This document shows positions 34,025 through 46,077 of a DNA stretch of 64,000 bases, piece after piece. The notes beneath the pieces were generated by a model. That model was not told the origin of the DNA, did not search any database, and saw only the letters and a program-made list of their open reading frames with translations. Each line of letters starts with the position of its first letter. The stretch's first letter is position 1. The DNA comes from Didymella arachidicola (Eukaryota > Ascomycota > Dothideomycetes > Pleosporales > Didymellaceae): the NCBI GenBank assembly GCA_016630955.3, contig CM049990.2, positions 1,550,001-1,614,000 of the forward strand, given 5' to 3'. Position numbers and translations under genes: made by a program.

Positions 34025-35107
34025 ATGCAGGCCGCTGTCATGGCACCACCCTCACAGGTCCCGTCCTACGGTGGTGCAATGCCGCTGCCCGTCCGCCGCA
34101 AGCCCATAGCAAACCCCGGCGTTGCCGTGCGACCGTCGCAGAGTCAATACAACGACGCGCAGATGGGCCACTCCCGCACACGAACTACATCCTCCGGCGT
34201 CTTCCCCGTTGCTCCCTCGCCAACCACCTCCACCATGAATTCGCAGTACCCGCAGTACCCCTCGCAGTACCAGAGCAGCTTGCGCCGCACGCCCACGTCG
34301 TCGACCAGCAGCACCAACGGCACGCCCAACCGGAGCAACAGCGGTGCTCTCCGCCGCTCTTCGTCCACCAGGTCCGGCACCTCGCCCACTTCCTATGTCG
34401 CCCTCATGCGCAAGCAGAAGGCTACAGTCTGGTGTGATCGCGCTCAGTACGAGGATCCGCGCATCCAGGCACAGCAGCGCCAGGCGAGGATGCGGGCCAA
34501 CATGGAAGTTGCTGGCGGCAAGAACGCTCCTGCACGCGGCCCCTCCGGTAGCTCGAGCATGGCTGCTGGTGTGCGCTCCAAGGTCCGCCATCACGGTGCC
34601 CCCAAGGCCACGCTCTACGCGCCCACCACCTACACCGGCACCGGTGTGCCAATGCGCCTGAGTGCCTCCGAGGTCGACGAGGGCGACGACGATGACAACG
34701 GCTCGAACGGAGGGCAATACCATCACCGCACTGGATCTGGTCGCAGCTCCCTTGGCTCAGGCCGCCGCATCTCCTACGCCAACCCTGCTGGTCGCATTTC
34801 CTCCAGCTCCACACCGCCTCAAGACTCGTCTCCAGGTGAGCTTGCAGACCTTGCCGAGGAGCCAACACCGAACCAGGACCACGCAAACAATGATTACTTT
34901 GTCGAGAAGACAAAGACAAACCTATCTACTGGCAGCGGCAGCAGCGAAGAGCGTAACTTTGGTGCCTCGGCTCCAATGAAGTCACTACCGAAGCTCGAGG
35001 TCACCAAGAACTCTGATTTGATGCGAAAGGGCAGTGTGGACGAGCGGACTACAACGATGAGCAACACGCGTCTTTTCATCGCCAATCCGGATGCGGATAG
35101 CGATTAG
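34025..35107 (+). CDS. Ser/Thr-rich conserved fungal protein, unknown
   Basis: A single exon of 360 aa; the start could also be M6. Most of the protein is low-complexity Ser/Thr/Pro/Gln and likely disordered. A compact, conserved-looking block lies at about residues 122-165: SYVALMRKQKATVWCDRAQ, then a run of Gln/Arg with EDPRIQAQQRQARMRA. I recall similar blocks in uncharacterised Pezizomycotina proteins, with no known function. An acidic stretch (EGDDDDNG) follows near 220. Many SP/TP and RxxS sites suggest phosphorylation. Confidence 0.75.
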   Translation: MQAAVMAPPSQVPSYGGAMPLPVRRKPIANPGVAVRPSQSQYNDAQMGHSRTRTTSSGVFPVAPSPTTSTMNSQYPQYPSQYQSSLRRTPTSSTSSTNGTPNRSNSGALRRSSSTRSGTSPTSYVALMRKQKATVWCDRAQYEDPRIQAQQRQARMRANMEVAGGKNAPARGPSGSSSMAAGVRSKVRHHGAPKATLYAPTTYTGTGVPMRLSASEVDEGDDDDNGSNGGQYHHRTGSGRSSLGSGRRISYANPAGRISSSSTPPQDSSPGELADLAEEPTPNQDHANNDYFVEKTKTNLSTGSGSSEERNFGASAPMKSLPKLEVTKNSDLMRKGSVDERTTTMSNTRLFIANPDADSD

Positions 35108-36266
35108 GCCTTCCATTTTCATTCTTCGATACCCACACCTACAGACGACACGATGATTGAAGATTTATGGCGGACGAGCACAGCACGGGAGGTGTTTTCA
35201 CGGCGTTAACTCAGCATTGTTTCTGGAATTGTTGCATAGACTCATTGATTTCATGCGTTTTGGCATTGACATTTGCGCACAAGCGCACCCTGGAGGTCGC
35301 TCGTTGATCCGGCTGTACATAGTGCTGAGCGTTCCGAAGAATCGTACGACTGCAAAAGTCGAATAATACCGATCGTTACCTTCACACCTGATCATCGAGA
35401 CTTGACCCCTGCTGCCCCGTCTACACAGTTCCTTTCTATTCCAACCCCCACCCACGTGGACATCGATAGTACGCATTCGGCCGACAACCTGCTTTGGTGC
35501 TCCCCTGTGTAAGTGGTACGACTCATGCCCACGGAGCACGCCCAGATCGAGCACATGCCATTCTCCCTTATCGGCATCGCGATCACGATTCCCATGATGC
35601 CATCGCCCGGCCGCTTTCAGGTTTCGTCGGCGCCCGGAGCAAAGCACCATCCGCGGACCCCTTATGTTCTCCACATCAAGAGCAAAAGTGGAGAGGCACG
35701 GAGCGTCCGATGTGTGATGATGTGAGCATGCAAAATGGCAAAAGGGCAAAAGGTAGGCTTGGGAGCTTGGGCGGCCGGCTGTCGTGAGCGGCGAGCCGAC
35801 TCACTGCTATCTGTCGATCAGCCGAGTGTGCCTGCACAGGTCGATTTTGTGTCGACTCGAGACTGCGTATGATGCAGAGCAACATTAGTCGGACTTGGTC
35901 TCGCGGTAACGCTTGCCCCGTATACTTCGTACAGACGGCACGAAGTTGCTGTTGTGCCTTGTGCAGGACTGTTATGTCCAATTTTTTCTCGAAAAGTATT
36001 TTTTTCGTGCACAACGATACACTGCAAGTTCCAAGATCCCCGAGTGTTGCACATGACATGCTCTCTTCTGAAGATGGATGCTCATCGTAATGTCCGAGCA
36101 CTCAACATGATTCGCTGCCGCCCACGCGCCTCCGCCTTCCACTCACGCGTCCGCGCCAAGGTTGCCGACCAAAAGTTCCCCAAATACTCAACACCGGCCA
36201 ACACACGCCACAATGGATGTGTGAGCATTCCACGATACCCACGACGTACACGAATACCTAATAGAC
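35108..36266. other. Intergenic region upstream of ERG7
   Basis: No gene supported; ORFs here overlap on both strands and lack protein character. Likely the 3' region of the S/T-rich gene and the ERG7 promoter. Confidence 0.45.
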
Positions 36267-38643
36267 ATGCCGCATGCTATCAATGGCTCGGAAAACGGCG
36301 CCACTACTGGCGTGGTGAAAAGGGGCGCAAACGGCCATGCGCAAGTCCCAATCGGTGTCAGGAGCAAGACAAATGGAGACCAAAAGACAGACTACACACG
36401 ATGGAGGCTGAAGGATGATAGAGGGTGTCAGACATGGCATTACCTGCAGACTGAAGAGGAGGTAAAGGCGTGGCCACAGAGCGCAGCAGACAGGTACTTC
36501 CTGGGCATGGAGACTGTACGTACATACGCTGTGCACTGCCAGCGGAGCAACAAACCATATAAAACCAGCTTGTATATGCTAACACGAACATGACAGGGTC
36601 TCCCAGACCTTCCTCCCGCAAAAACACCTCTCGAAGCCGCCGAAAACGGTCTCTCTTTCTTCTCGAAACTTCAACTGGAGCCCGGCAACTGGGCCTGCGA
36701 GTATGGCGGCCCCATGTTCCTCCTGCCCGGTCTGGTCATCACCTGGTATGTCACTGACACACCAATCCCTGTCGAACGCGCAATCGAGATTAAGAACTAC
36801 CTCTTCGCACGAGCACACCCTGAGGATGGTGGATGGGGGCTTCACATCGAAGGCGAGAGCAGCGTATTTGGTACATCCATGAACTACACAGTGTTGCGGC
36901 TGCTCGGGGTAGACGCAGAAGATCCAAGAATGCAAAAGGCACGCAGTACATTGTGGAAGCTCGGCGGAGCAACACAAGGGCCCCACTGGGCAAAGTTTTG
37001 GCTGAGCGTGCTGGGTATCATGGAATGGGATATTGTCAATCCTGTACCGCCTGAGCTGTGGCTGCTGCCTGACTGGGTGCCTATAGCGCCGTGGCGCTGG
37101 TGGATTCACATGAGACAGGTCTTCTTACCCATGTCATTCGTCTATGCCAGGAGGTGGTCCTACCCGCTGAACGACTTGACTCGACAGCTGCGCTCGGAGC
37201 TTCTGACCGAGCCGTTCGAGACCATAAATTTCGCTGCGCATCGCAACGACATATCGCCAATGGACAACTACCACCCGAAAACCTGGATCCTGAAGCTAAT
37301 CTTTTGGTTACTTGTTGCCATCTGGAACCCTTACCTAAGGACTGCCCGGCTGGCGAAGCGTGCTGAGGAGCATGTGTGGTGGTTGATTGAAGCGGAGGAT
37401 AAGAATACGGACTACTCGAATCTCGGACCTGTCAACGGGCCTATGAACACCCTCGCTTGCTACGTCAAAGAGGGACCTGATGGCCATCATTTCCAGGAGC
37501 ACCTCAAAACCCTGCCCGAATTCCTCTGGATGAAAGACGAGGGTATGCTTATGAATGGCACAAACGGTGTCCAGACTTGGGACACAGCGTTCACTGTGCT
37601 CGCAGCCGACTCGTGCGACTTCCTTCAGCAGAAGAAGTATCGACCCATGTTTACCAAGGCTCTCGAGTTCCTTGAGGACCAACAAATGCTGGAAGAGGTC
37701 GACAACCAAGCACTATGCTACCGTCAACAGCGCAAGGGCGCCTGGGGTTTCAGCACACGCAAACAAGGTTACACAGTCAGCGACTGCACCTCTGAAGGCC
37801 TCAAAGCTACGCTCATCTTGCAAAACGACCACCACTACCCTCCCCTCATCGAAGAACGCCGACTCAAAGACGCAATCGATGTCCTACTGACAATGCAGAA
37901 CGCTTCTGGCGGCTGCGCCTCCTACGAACCGACTCGCGGCTCCGAGCTACTCGAACACCTGAACGCCGCCGAAGTCTTCGGCAGCATCATGGTCGAATAC
38001 GATTACGTCGAGTGCACAACCGCCACCGTCACCGCTCTCCAGATGTTCCAGAAACACTACCCATTCTACCGCCGCGACGAGATCATCGCCTTCCGCAACC
38101 GCGCCGTCGACTACATCCGCTCCGCCCAACGACCCGACGGCTCGTGGTACGGCGCATGGGGCATCTGCTTCACCTACGCAGCCATGTTCGCCATGGAGTC
38201 CCTCAAGAGCGTCGGCGAGACATACGAGAACTCGGAGCGCGTGCGCAGGGCATGCACATTCTTCCTGGACCGCCAGATGGACGACGGCGGCTGGGGCGAG
38301 ACGTACAAGTCCTGCGAAACAGGCACGTACTGTCAGCACGAGCAGAGCCAGGTTGTGCAGACGGCGTGGGTCGTGATTGCGATGCTCGAGGGGGGATTCC
38401 CAGACAAAGAGCCGTTGAGGAGGGCGCTCCGCATGATCGTGAGCAGGCAGCAGAGCAACGGAGAGTGGAAGCAGGAGGCGATTGAGGGCGTGTTTAACAA
38501 GTCTTGGTGAGTACGATTCTTCTCTCCTGTGAAGGATAGATCTGACGCGGGATAGCATGATTTCGTACCCGAACTACAAGTTCATCTTCCCGATCAAGGC
38601 GCTGGGCATGTACGCTAAGCGCTTCGGCAACGAGCCTCTCTAA
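36267..38643 (+). CDS. ERG7: Lanosterol synthase (oxidosqualene cyclase)
   Basis: Exons 36267-36515, 36597-38506 and 38556-38643 give 748 aa, the usual length. The enzyme cyclises 2,3-oxidosqualene to lanosterol, a committed step of ergosterol synthesis, at ER and lipid-droplet membranes. The catalytic acid is D479 in DCTSE (DCTAE in many family members). QW repeats are visible (GDGGWG-like, PDGSWYGAWG, MDDGGWGETYKSC). The last splice join restores NKSCMISYPNYKFIFPIKAL; from memory, the NKSC pattern here favours lanosterol rather than protostadienol synthases. The introns are 81 and 49 bp. Confidence 0.95.
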
Positions 38644-39271
38644 GACACGGCATGGCGAATCGAGAATAGAAGGCCTTGCGATAATACTAATATATCCCTG
38701 AGATATGCCTCAGCACCATCGAGGCCGTATACGACCTTTCTCTCTGCGGCACCCATTGTCTTCAACGTGACGGTCAAGCTAGTAGGCGGACTGAATATGT
38801 CCCAGCGAGTGTGCTTCCACGCCTCTCGTATTTCCGCGAGAAGACCCAATTATTCCACAGAGGTGCTAAAGTCCGGTTAGCGCTCGCAGGAGGGACTTGA
38901 AACAGCGCCATGGCTCTCGCGTGAAGGCAAGATTCGAAGCAGTCTCGAGGGTAAAAGATGCAGTTCTGATTCTATTATACACTGTCCATCTCAATCTATC
39001 TACACACACACACACACCAACGCCCTGCCGGACCGTAATAGTAACAATATATCTGGGTGATGGAATGCACAGGCCCAAAAACGCCCGCTATGCAAAGAAG
39101 CAAACGCACGCTATCCAGGCCACACAATACAAACTCCAACGCAACGCCCGAGCGCGTCGTCAAAGCCATGCGTCGTGATGGTGGATAAGCACTGCAAGGA
39201 GAGACGTGAATATATGTGCAAGAATGCAAGTGCATACGCGCGGGGGCGTGTGGTGGAACACCCTCGGTGTT
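38644..39271. other. Convergent 3' region ERG7 / kinase
   Basis: No gene. A (CA)8 microsatellite sits at 39002-39017. Confidence 0.55.
39002..39017. repeat. (CA)n microsatellite
   Basis: Eight AC units in the convergent 3' region. Confidence 0.85.
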
Positions 39272-41561
39272 TTAATTGGATACGGGCCATCGGCTGCGCA
39301 GGCCGGACATCCACTGGCCGTAGAGGATGTCTGCGAGAAGACCTTGCTGCTCCATGCCCTTCTCGACGTGGCCTGGCAGCTTCTTCTCGTCGACGATGGG
39401 CAGGGAGTCGTTGCCGTACGACTTCTCGCCGACGACGAATGCGCTCTGGCGGCGACGGTGGGACTTTAGGTGAGGATTGTTCTGCGCGAGTACGAGTTTG
39501 GGTCCCTTGGTGGGGGTGCCGGAACCGATATTCGGGGTGCCGTTGGGTGAGTCGCTGGGTGTTGAAGGCGAGTCAAAGTCTTCTGAGGCGGAAGACTTGC
39601 TGAGAGACGATGTGGAGAGCTTGGAGCTGGAGCGTACACGAGTGGTGCCGTTGCCATGGACTGTGGTACCGCCGTAGATGGTGTCGCTTCCTTGTGTGCT
39701 GTTGCGCTTGAGCGGCGAAGATGATGATGGCACCTCAATGCCCAAGGCGGCAGCCAACTTCGAGTCGCCCTTCAAGCGGTCGACCATGGCCTTTAGCAAC
39801 AGGAACTCTCCCTGGGGGTCAATTTCATCCAATTGCGCCCAAGCAGAAGCAACTCGCCCCATTGCCTCACGTTGGTGAGCCGAGCCAGTTTCTGCGTAAG
39901 CTTCCTGGAAGACTCCATCCAAGACCTTGCTGTAGGCCCGGCGTCCATAAAGCGCATCCTTTGTTACGGGCATGGGTGGGTACTCCGGCTCTGGTGGCTC
40001 GTTCTCGTTGTTGACATCATTCACTTCGAACATGAGATCGGCATTCGGTGGAGACGGGCGGAATGTTGCGGCAGACGGGTTGGGATGGTACGCATTGTTC
40101 TGGCTGGGAGGTGGGTTCGATCTTAGGGCCTGGCGACGCTCTCCACTAGAGATGCGCTTGAAGCGTTGGACAGTCGAGGGCGAGTTGCCAAACGTGAGGT
40201 CGACACCCAGCGGCTGCTTGGGCGCGCCACTAACGCGACGAGCAGTGGGTGTGTTGCCTGAAGCTACACGGAATGCAGTCCCCGTAGATGAAGTGCGAGA
40301 AGACGCGCGGGTTCGCTCTGGCAACGGCGAGTCCGAAACAGTACCCAGCGGAGCGTCATTGAGGTTCATATGCTGCATGAGAGAGATGGGTGTTTCCTCG
40401 TCTCCAGAAGGTATGCGAGCAAGCTTGCGCCTCCTCGCAATTGTACGTTGCGCTGGCGCAACCGTGCCCGCTTTGACTGTGTCGAAAGTCCAGTCATCTG
40501 ACTCGAGCCTGGGAGACAGATCTTTCCTGAGGATACGTTAATTGTTTGACTTTGACACAGCAGCAGGTCATTCACTTACATGGTCTCCTCATAGTACTTG
40601 GGGTGTGACACGTCCTCCTTGTCTTTCTTTGCGTCGAACATTTGCTTGCGCTCTACCAATTCACGCAGAGCCTCCACCTTGCCGGCACGACGAACAAACT
40701 TGTGTTCCAACAGCTCCTTGGCGGTGGCACGTCGGTCTGGGTCCTTGATCAGACATTGGGCGATAAAGTCCTTGAACTCCTTGCTGAATTGATCCCCCTG
40801 TAGGCGTGGAGCTGGGTTCTTGGGGATCGTGAAGAGCACCTTCATGGGATGTGCTCCAGCGTGCGGCGGCGCTCCTTCGGCCAGTTCCATAGCAGTGATG
40901 CCCAACGACCAGATGTCTGCCCTAAAATCGTAGCCAGCCTCCTGAATGACCTCTGGGGCCATCCAAAATGGGGTTCCAACGAAGGTCATGCGCTGCGACT
41001 TCATGTTGGTCAACTGCGCAGCGACACCAAAGTCGGCAAGTTTCACATTGCCCTTGTCGGTCAGGAGCACGTTCGCAGCCTTGATGTCGCGGTGAATCTT
41101 GCCGGTAGAGTGAAGGTAGTCGAGACCCAGGAGAAGCTCGCGGCACATGATGGCAATGTGTGCTTCGCTCATGGGTCCTGGGGCAAGCAAATCGGCAGCT
41201 GAACCACCGCCGAGGTACTCCATGACGATCCATAGCTTGACGCCTTTGACGAAGCTCGTCTTGTACTCTGTGATGTACGGGCTGTGGCAGGTGCTGAGCA
41301 GGGCGATTTCGGCCTGGATGTCGGCGAGCTCTTCGTTGCTGTCTTCGAGGTCGATCTGAGCATGTGAGCGTGTGGGCTGTGAAGTGTGCTGCGGCATGTG
41401 CACCTACATGCTTGATGGCGACCGTCTCGCCTGTGCTACGTTCGATGGCCTTGTACACCTTGCCAAAGGACCCGCCTGTGCCTGTCAGCGCAAAGGTCGC
41501 GTAGCGGGTTTGTGAAACACGTACTGCCCAGCTCCTCCATAACCTGGTAGTTGTCCGCCAT
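39272..41561 (-). CDS. Germinal-centre (GCK-III, STE20-family) protein kinase
   Basis: Four exons in minus-strand order: 41561-41525, 41481-41408, 41355-40580 and 40526-39272, with introns of 43, 52 and 53 bp. The product is 713 aa. The kinase domain occupies about residues 5-265: Gly-rich loop GSTGGSFGKVY at 12-22, K36 in VAIK, HRD at 125-127, DFG at 145-147 and activation-loop GTPFWMAPEV. The C-terminal 400 residues are Ser/Pro-rich and end in a short conserved block (LADILYGQWMSGLRSRWP). It is related to Nak1/Kic1/POD-6 and Sid1, which act with NDR kinases in polarity (MOR) or septation (SIN). Which of the two it is I cannot settle from sequence alone; the tail resembles Nak1/POD-6. Confidence 0.92.
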
Positions 41562-43057
41562 GGTGGGCGACGCGTGCGCTTTTGCTGTCGACAGCAATGC
41601 AGGCGCTCTTGGTGTTCAGGCAATTGCAGAATCCAGGTTGGGTGGGCGGACGGCAGGAGTCCTTGGTGGAGCACGTTCGGGTAGAAATAGGGCGATGGTA
41701 GTGATGCGGCCGTGGAGCTGGACGCGCGAGTCGGTCATGGAGTTAAGAGGCCTCTCGAGACCCTGCGTGGTACGAGCGCTTGATGCTGGCGGTTGCTAGG
41801 CGACGGTGGGCCCAGAAAACAAACACTGACCAGAGCTTGCCCGCAGCGCGATCGCCGACACTCGAACGCACAAGCACAGAACGGTCCCAAGAGCCGCTGC
41901 AGTATGGATGCCCATGCCGCGAGGGTGGAAGATTTAGCAGATGCAGAATTGGAAAGAAAATTTGGATGCTGAGTCTGAAGTTGCCTGCTTGCCGCCGCCG
42001 ATGGTGAGCGCCTGTTCTGTGACAGCCTTTGGCGCTGTACCTGCGTCAGAGCATTCCAGTCGAATGCGTGCGCAGTTGCCCTGCATAAGTTTCAGATGCA
42101 GTGCATGCGGGCCTGTCAGCTGCTCGTGTCAAATCGCGGAGAAGTGCTAGGCCGGACGGTGAAGGCGCGCCTGCGCAGACCGATAAGCCGATGACGCGCC
42201 CGCGTCGCCCGCGTCGCCCGCGTCGCCCGCGTCGCCCACAGCAACACCTCACCAAGGACGACGGAGAGGCGTGCCCTGGGCGACCGGAGGACGGCCTCGC
42301 TGTGCCTGCCGCAAGATGCATGCTGGCCGCTGCGCTGGAAACGGGTCGCCAGCTGCGGTGATCCCAGGGCAGAGCACCCGAATTTCATCATGCGGCTGTC
42401 AGACCTCTGCTAGCCTGCGTTGGGCGCGTGCTGTCAAGACACGAGCGCGAATGGATACAGCGCCCGATGGCCCCATTGCGACTGTGAAGACGGGTTTCAG
42501 AGCTGCGTGTAAACGTCAGGCGGCGAAGCCTTGGGCTGCGCCAGAGCGGTGAATAAAGGGAGACTGTCTTCCACCCAGCAGACGTCCGCTCTCAGTCTCT
42601 CACCAGGTGACCCGCGCACCACGCGTACCTGCGCCCGCCTCAATGGCACTAGCCCCGCCGGCCCTCCCAGGGATGGCTTGGGAAGACGTCGGGTTGCTGC
42701 CCACGGGTGCGGACTGTTGATGGTCAGAGCGCTGTGCAACGGGCTCCATATGTGTGCAACCAGCGCCCGTGGCGGACCATATCCCAAGCCTGCCCCTCCT
42801 CTGCACTGCTCTCGAGACATGCCCGCTTCACGGCGTCTGGAATGGGTTCCTGCACTGTCAGCCCGACTCTGCTGAAGGCGTGGTTTACCTGGCTGTTTCG
42901 CGGCTGCCGCTACCTGGCCGCCATCTCCGTCCTGATTGGCCTGAGTCTGGGTGAAGTTCCAACCAGCCATCCAACCACCTCGGCGCTCATCCTGCTCCGC
43001 CTGTCGCGACGCCTGAGGCTCTCGTCGTTTGTCTGCATGCTCACCAAAGAGCATGAT
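41562..43057. other. Divergent intergenic region, GC-rich
   Basis: No separate gene supported. It contains a perfect four-copy 9-bp tandem repeat (42201-42236) and pyrimidine-rich sequence before the DUF4048-like gene. The frame of that gene is open upstream to 42707 but with random composition. Confidence 0.45.
42201..42236. repeat. 9-bp tandem repeat, 4 copies of CGCGTCGCC
   Basis: Four perfect copies in the divergent region between the kinase and the DUF4048-like gene. Confidence 0.9.
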
Positions 43058-44737
43058 ATGAGCTCGAGTCCCACTCTCCCCGGCGCAGAAGCCCCGGACC
43101 GCCCAGACCGCCCAGCGTCAAAGCCACCCTCGCAAGAAAACGCGTCAGGGGCCGGTCAACGTCTTTTGCGACAGCACGCTGGCGACTCTCCCTCCACCGC
43201 CTCCTCGACCACGCTCGCCCTCCCTTCCCCTCCGCCCTCGATGCCTTCTCACGCTCGTTCCAAGACAACGTCGCACGCCGATATCGTCAGACAAGGCAAG
43301 CGCTTGTCGTTACAGTTTCCCATCCAACCCTCTACTTCTACTGCTGGCAGTAGCTCACCGGTCTTTTCGCCTCGCTCACGGCCTCAGTCCTGGATCGCAG
43401 CCCCGTCACCGCTCCCTTCCCCCGAGGCGCAGCCGTCGCCATCCGAGAACAATATTCTCGCAGTCCTCGCCGCGCAAGAGCGATATGTACTCGAGCTCAG
43501 AGAAGAGCTTGGCAAAGCCGAGGAAGACCTCAAGACATTGAAGAAGCACTATGCTCTGCACGAAGCAAACAAGCGGCGCAACGATGTGCGCAAGGTAGCC
43601 CAATTGCAACCTTTGAACACAACCCTCGCAAACATCGACGCCGCGCAAGATGACGAAGATGGAGGCAACCACTGGATGCAACGCGAGATGGAGCGCAGAA
43701 AGGCGCTGCTGAGCAACACCAAGTCTTCGCAAAGAAAGGTCTTCAGCGGGTCACGCCACCTGCGCACCCTCTCTCTGCTGTCGCCCGACAGAGCATATGC
43801 GCCGTCCTTTCCACAGCCCACCGAAACCAGCATCGACGAGTTCACCGCCAACCGCGCAACACCTCATGCTCGGTCTTCGACGACATCATCTGAAGTATCG
43901 AGACAGCTCATTGATGTTACCAGCAATGGCAACAGCGACCTGGTCGGATTGCCGAACATGCAGCGCGACAACATCCTGCGCACTGGCAAGCAGTTGGCCA
44001 GCGATTTCAGTAATGGACTATTTACATTTATCGAGGACATTAGACAGGCCACCGTGGGAGACGAAGCTGTCAACGGGGCGGCAGAGGCTTCTGGGCCCTC
44101 GCAGAACAGGGATGGGTCCGCCAAGGTGATTCGAAACACATCCGCAAGCCGCCCATCCCTGAATCGGTCGGCAAGCTCGAGAAAGTCCGTGCAGAAGAAA
44201 CAATCGATCGGGGAAGACTTCTGGTCAGAACATGGTCTGAGTGAGCCCAAGACCACCTCCGTAAACAAGAAGACTCATGCGCCCAAGGCCACCAGAACCC
44301 CCGAAAGGCAAACAGCCAGGAACAGCGACAGCTTCGAAGAAGACTGGGACAACTGGGATAGCCCTGGCACCACTTTTGTTGCAAAGACGACAGACGTGCA
44401 CAACGACTCGGACGAGTCAGACACACCGTCATCTGCCATCAACAACTCCCACACGGGCACCAAGCAGCATAATCGCCGCCACGATTCGAAAAACTCCTCG
44501 CTGGCCACCATCAGCTCCGCTAGCATGCCCGACACCAGCGCGTCACGCGACCCCAAGCGCAACTCGATCCCATGGCCTGACATGGTCAACCTGTCACCAT
44601 CCAACCTCAAGCGCACCGCTTCGCATTTGATGAAGGAGTGGGAGAAGCAGCTCACACCACCGCCTGAGTCGAGGCTGACCAGTCACTCGCAAGGTGACTA
44701 CATTGGGCGCTCAGGGTCGCCAGGCAGCCTTATCTAA
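43058..44737 (+). CDS. DUF4048-like fungal protein
   Basis: From M at 43058 (MSSSPTLPGAEAP) the protein has 559 aa; an in-frame ATG at 43037 is the alternative. Recognisable blocks: SHADIVRQGKRLSLQFPI, a coiled coil at about residues 130-175 (ILAVLAAQERYVLELREEL onward), RRKALL, QRKVFSGSRHLRTLSLLSP and RDNILRTGKQLASDF followed by a conserved IEDIRQATVGDE. This order matches what I remember of the DUF4048 family of filamentous ascomycetes, which has no known function. The C-terminal third is Ser/Thr-rich and likely disordered, ending near a conserved MKEWEKQLTPPPE. Confidence 0.82.
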   Translation: MSSSPTLPGAEAPDRPDRPASKPPSQENASGAGQRLLRQHAGDSPSTASSTTLALPSPPPSMPSHARSKTTSHADIVRQGKRLSLQFPIQPSTSTAGSSSPVFSPRSRPQSWIAAPSPLPSPEAQPSPSENNILAVLAAQERYVLELREELGKAEEDLKTLKKHYALHEANKRRNDVRKVAQLQPLNTTLANIDAAQDDEDGGNHWMQREMERRKALLSNTKSSQRKVFSGSRHLRTLSLLSPDRAYAPSFPQPTETSIDEFTANRATPHARSSTTSSEVSRQLIDVTSNGNSDLVGLPNMQRDNILRTGKQLASDFSNGLFTFIEDIRQATVGDEAVNGAAEASGPSQNRDGSAKVIRNTSASRPSLNRSASSRKSVQKKQSIGEDFWSEHGLSEPKTTSVNKKTHAPKATRTPERQTARNSDSFEEDWDNWDSPGTTFVAKTTDVHNDSDESDTPSSAINNSHTGTKQHNRRHDSKNSSLATISSASMPDTSASRDPKRNSIPWPDMVNLSPSNLKRTASHLMKEWEKQLTPPPESRLTSHSQGDYIGRSGSPGSLI

Positions 44738-45230
44738 TAACGAACCATCTGTACAGACGACTTACATATTGACGACGATACGCATCTAGACCAAATGTCT
44801 AAACGAATGTCTATTCATATATACTTCACACATAGAGAGAACTTGGCGCGGTGGCTTGTAGATGGCACTCAGCGGAGCAGGGCGAAACAGGCGTTCGTGG
44901 TTGCTACATGTACTTGGTATGGGACGATATCAGATGTCTATAAAAGCATAGCATAGAATCCAGAATACTGCATACTAGATTCACAGAAACCGTCTCGCCA
45001 CAGTCACACTGCATTTCCTCATGTCCATCACCTCTGGATTGGCAGACACAGTGTCGAGGGCAAGGCGGGCAGCACGTGCCAAGTCGAGACCCCCGAACGT
45101 CTCCGCAAAAGTTGAGTTGCCGCGCTCCATCACCGCGTCGCATCGCATCGCATCGCCATCACCCCCTCGACCGACTTGAGATCCATCCGACACCTACAAC
45201 GTCACCCTGAACCCCGCGCGACACATCATA
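44738..45230. other. Intergenic region upstream of TIM22
   Basis: No gene. A GCATC-type short tandem repeat (about 45138-45157) lies in the presumed TIM22 leader. Confidence 0.5.
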
Positions 45231-46077
45231 ATGGCGTTCCCGAACAATCCCAACGGCATGATGGCCAACATGAACCCCACAGCCGGCATGTCAGAGCAAG
45301 AAGCGCAAATGACAAAAATGGTACACCATCACGCAGAGCGCTCAGATACACACGTCCCTGCACACATCCAGCAGCTAACACCCCCAGATCCAAGCCTCGA
45401 TGGAATCCTGCGTGGGCAAAACCGTCATGGCAGGCGTCATGGGCGGCGGCCTGGGCGCAATGTTCGGCCTCTTCATGGCGAGCATGCGGTACGACACGCC
45501 CATGGGGCAACCGATGCCTCCCGCTGCTGGCAGCGCAGCTCCAGCAACAGCAACAGCAACAAACTCGGCCGCCTCGTCAACCACAACCGCAGCAAAACCC
45601 ACACCCATCACATCCGCCGTCCGCGCCGCCTCACCCAGCACCCCCGCCACCCAAGCCCTCCCCTCCGCAACCTCCCCCTTCGCCGCACCCGCCATCTCCG
45701 ACCTGCCCCTCAAACAACAGCTCAAACACGGCCTGCGCGACATGTACCGCTCCTCCGTCTCCTCGGGCAAAAACTTCGCCAAAGTCGGCGCGATATTCAG
45801 CGGCACCGAGTGTGCGATCGAGGGCCTGCGCGCCAAGAACGACCTGTGGAACGGGGTTGCAGGCGGGTGTATCACGGGGGGAGTGCTTGCGCGGAATGCG
45901 GGGCCGCAGGCCGTGGTGGTGGGGTGTGCGGGGTTTGCCGTGTTTTCGGCGGCGATTGATGCTTACATGGTGAGTTTTTTTTTTCCTGGTTTCCCTGGAT
46001 GGGGAGAGGGGGGAGGGTGTTGTGCTAACGGTGAATAGAGGATGCCGGAGGATGAGCGCAGTAAGCCGATTGCGTAG
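45231..46077 (+). CDS. TIM22: Mitochondrial inner-membrane translocase subunit Tim22
   Basis: Exons 45231-45320, 45388-45969 and 46039-46077 (12 codons plus stop) give 236 aa. Tim22 is the channel of the TIM22 complex, which inserts carrier proteins into the mitochondrial inner membrane. The Tim17/Tim22/Tim23 pattern is clear: a Gly-rich first helix (VMAGVMGGGLGAMFGLFMAS), then FSGTECAIEGLRAKND and GGCITGGVLARNAG. The conserved Cys residues at about 41 and 171 (SCVGK, TECAIE) fit the intramolecular disulfide of this family. Between the first helix and the core lies an unusual Ala/Thr/Pro-rich insert at about residues 66-120. The first intron starts GTACAC, a weak donor. Confidence 0.93.

Noticed and set aside
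45231..45959. Unspliced 242-codon frame over TIM22
   Set aside because: It runs through the first intron and out of the Tim22 frame; the spliced model keeps the family motifs.
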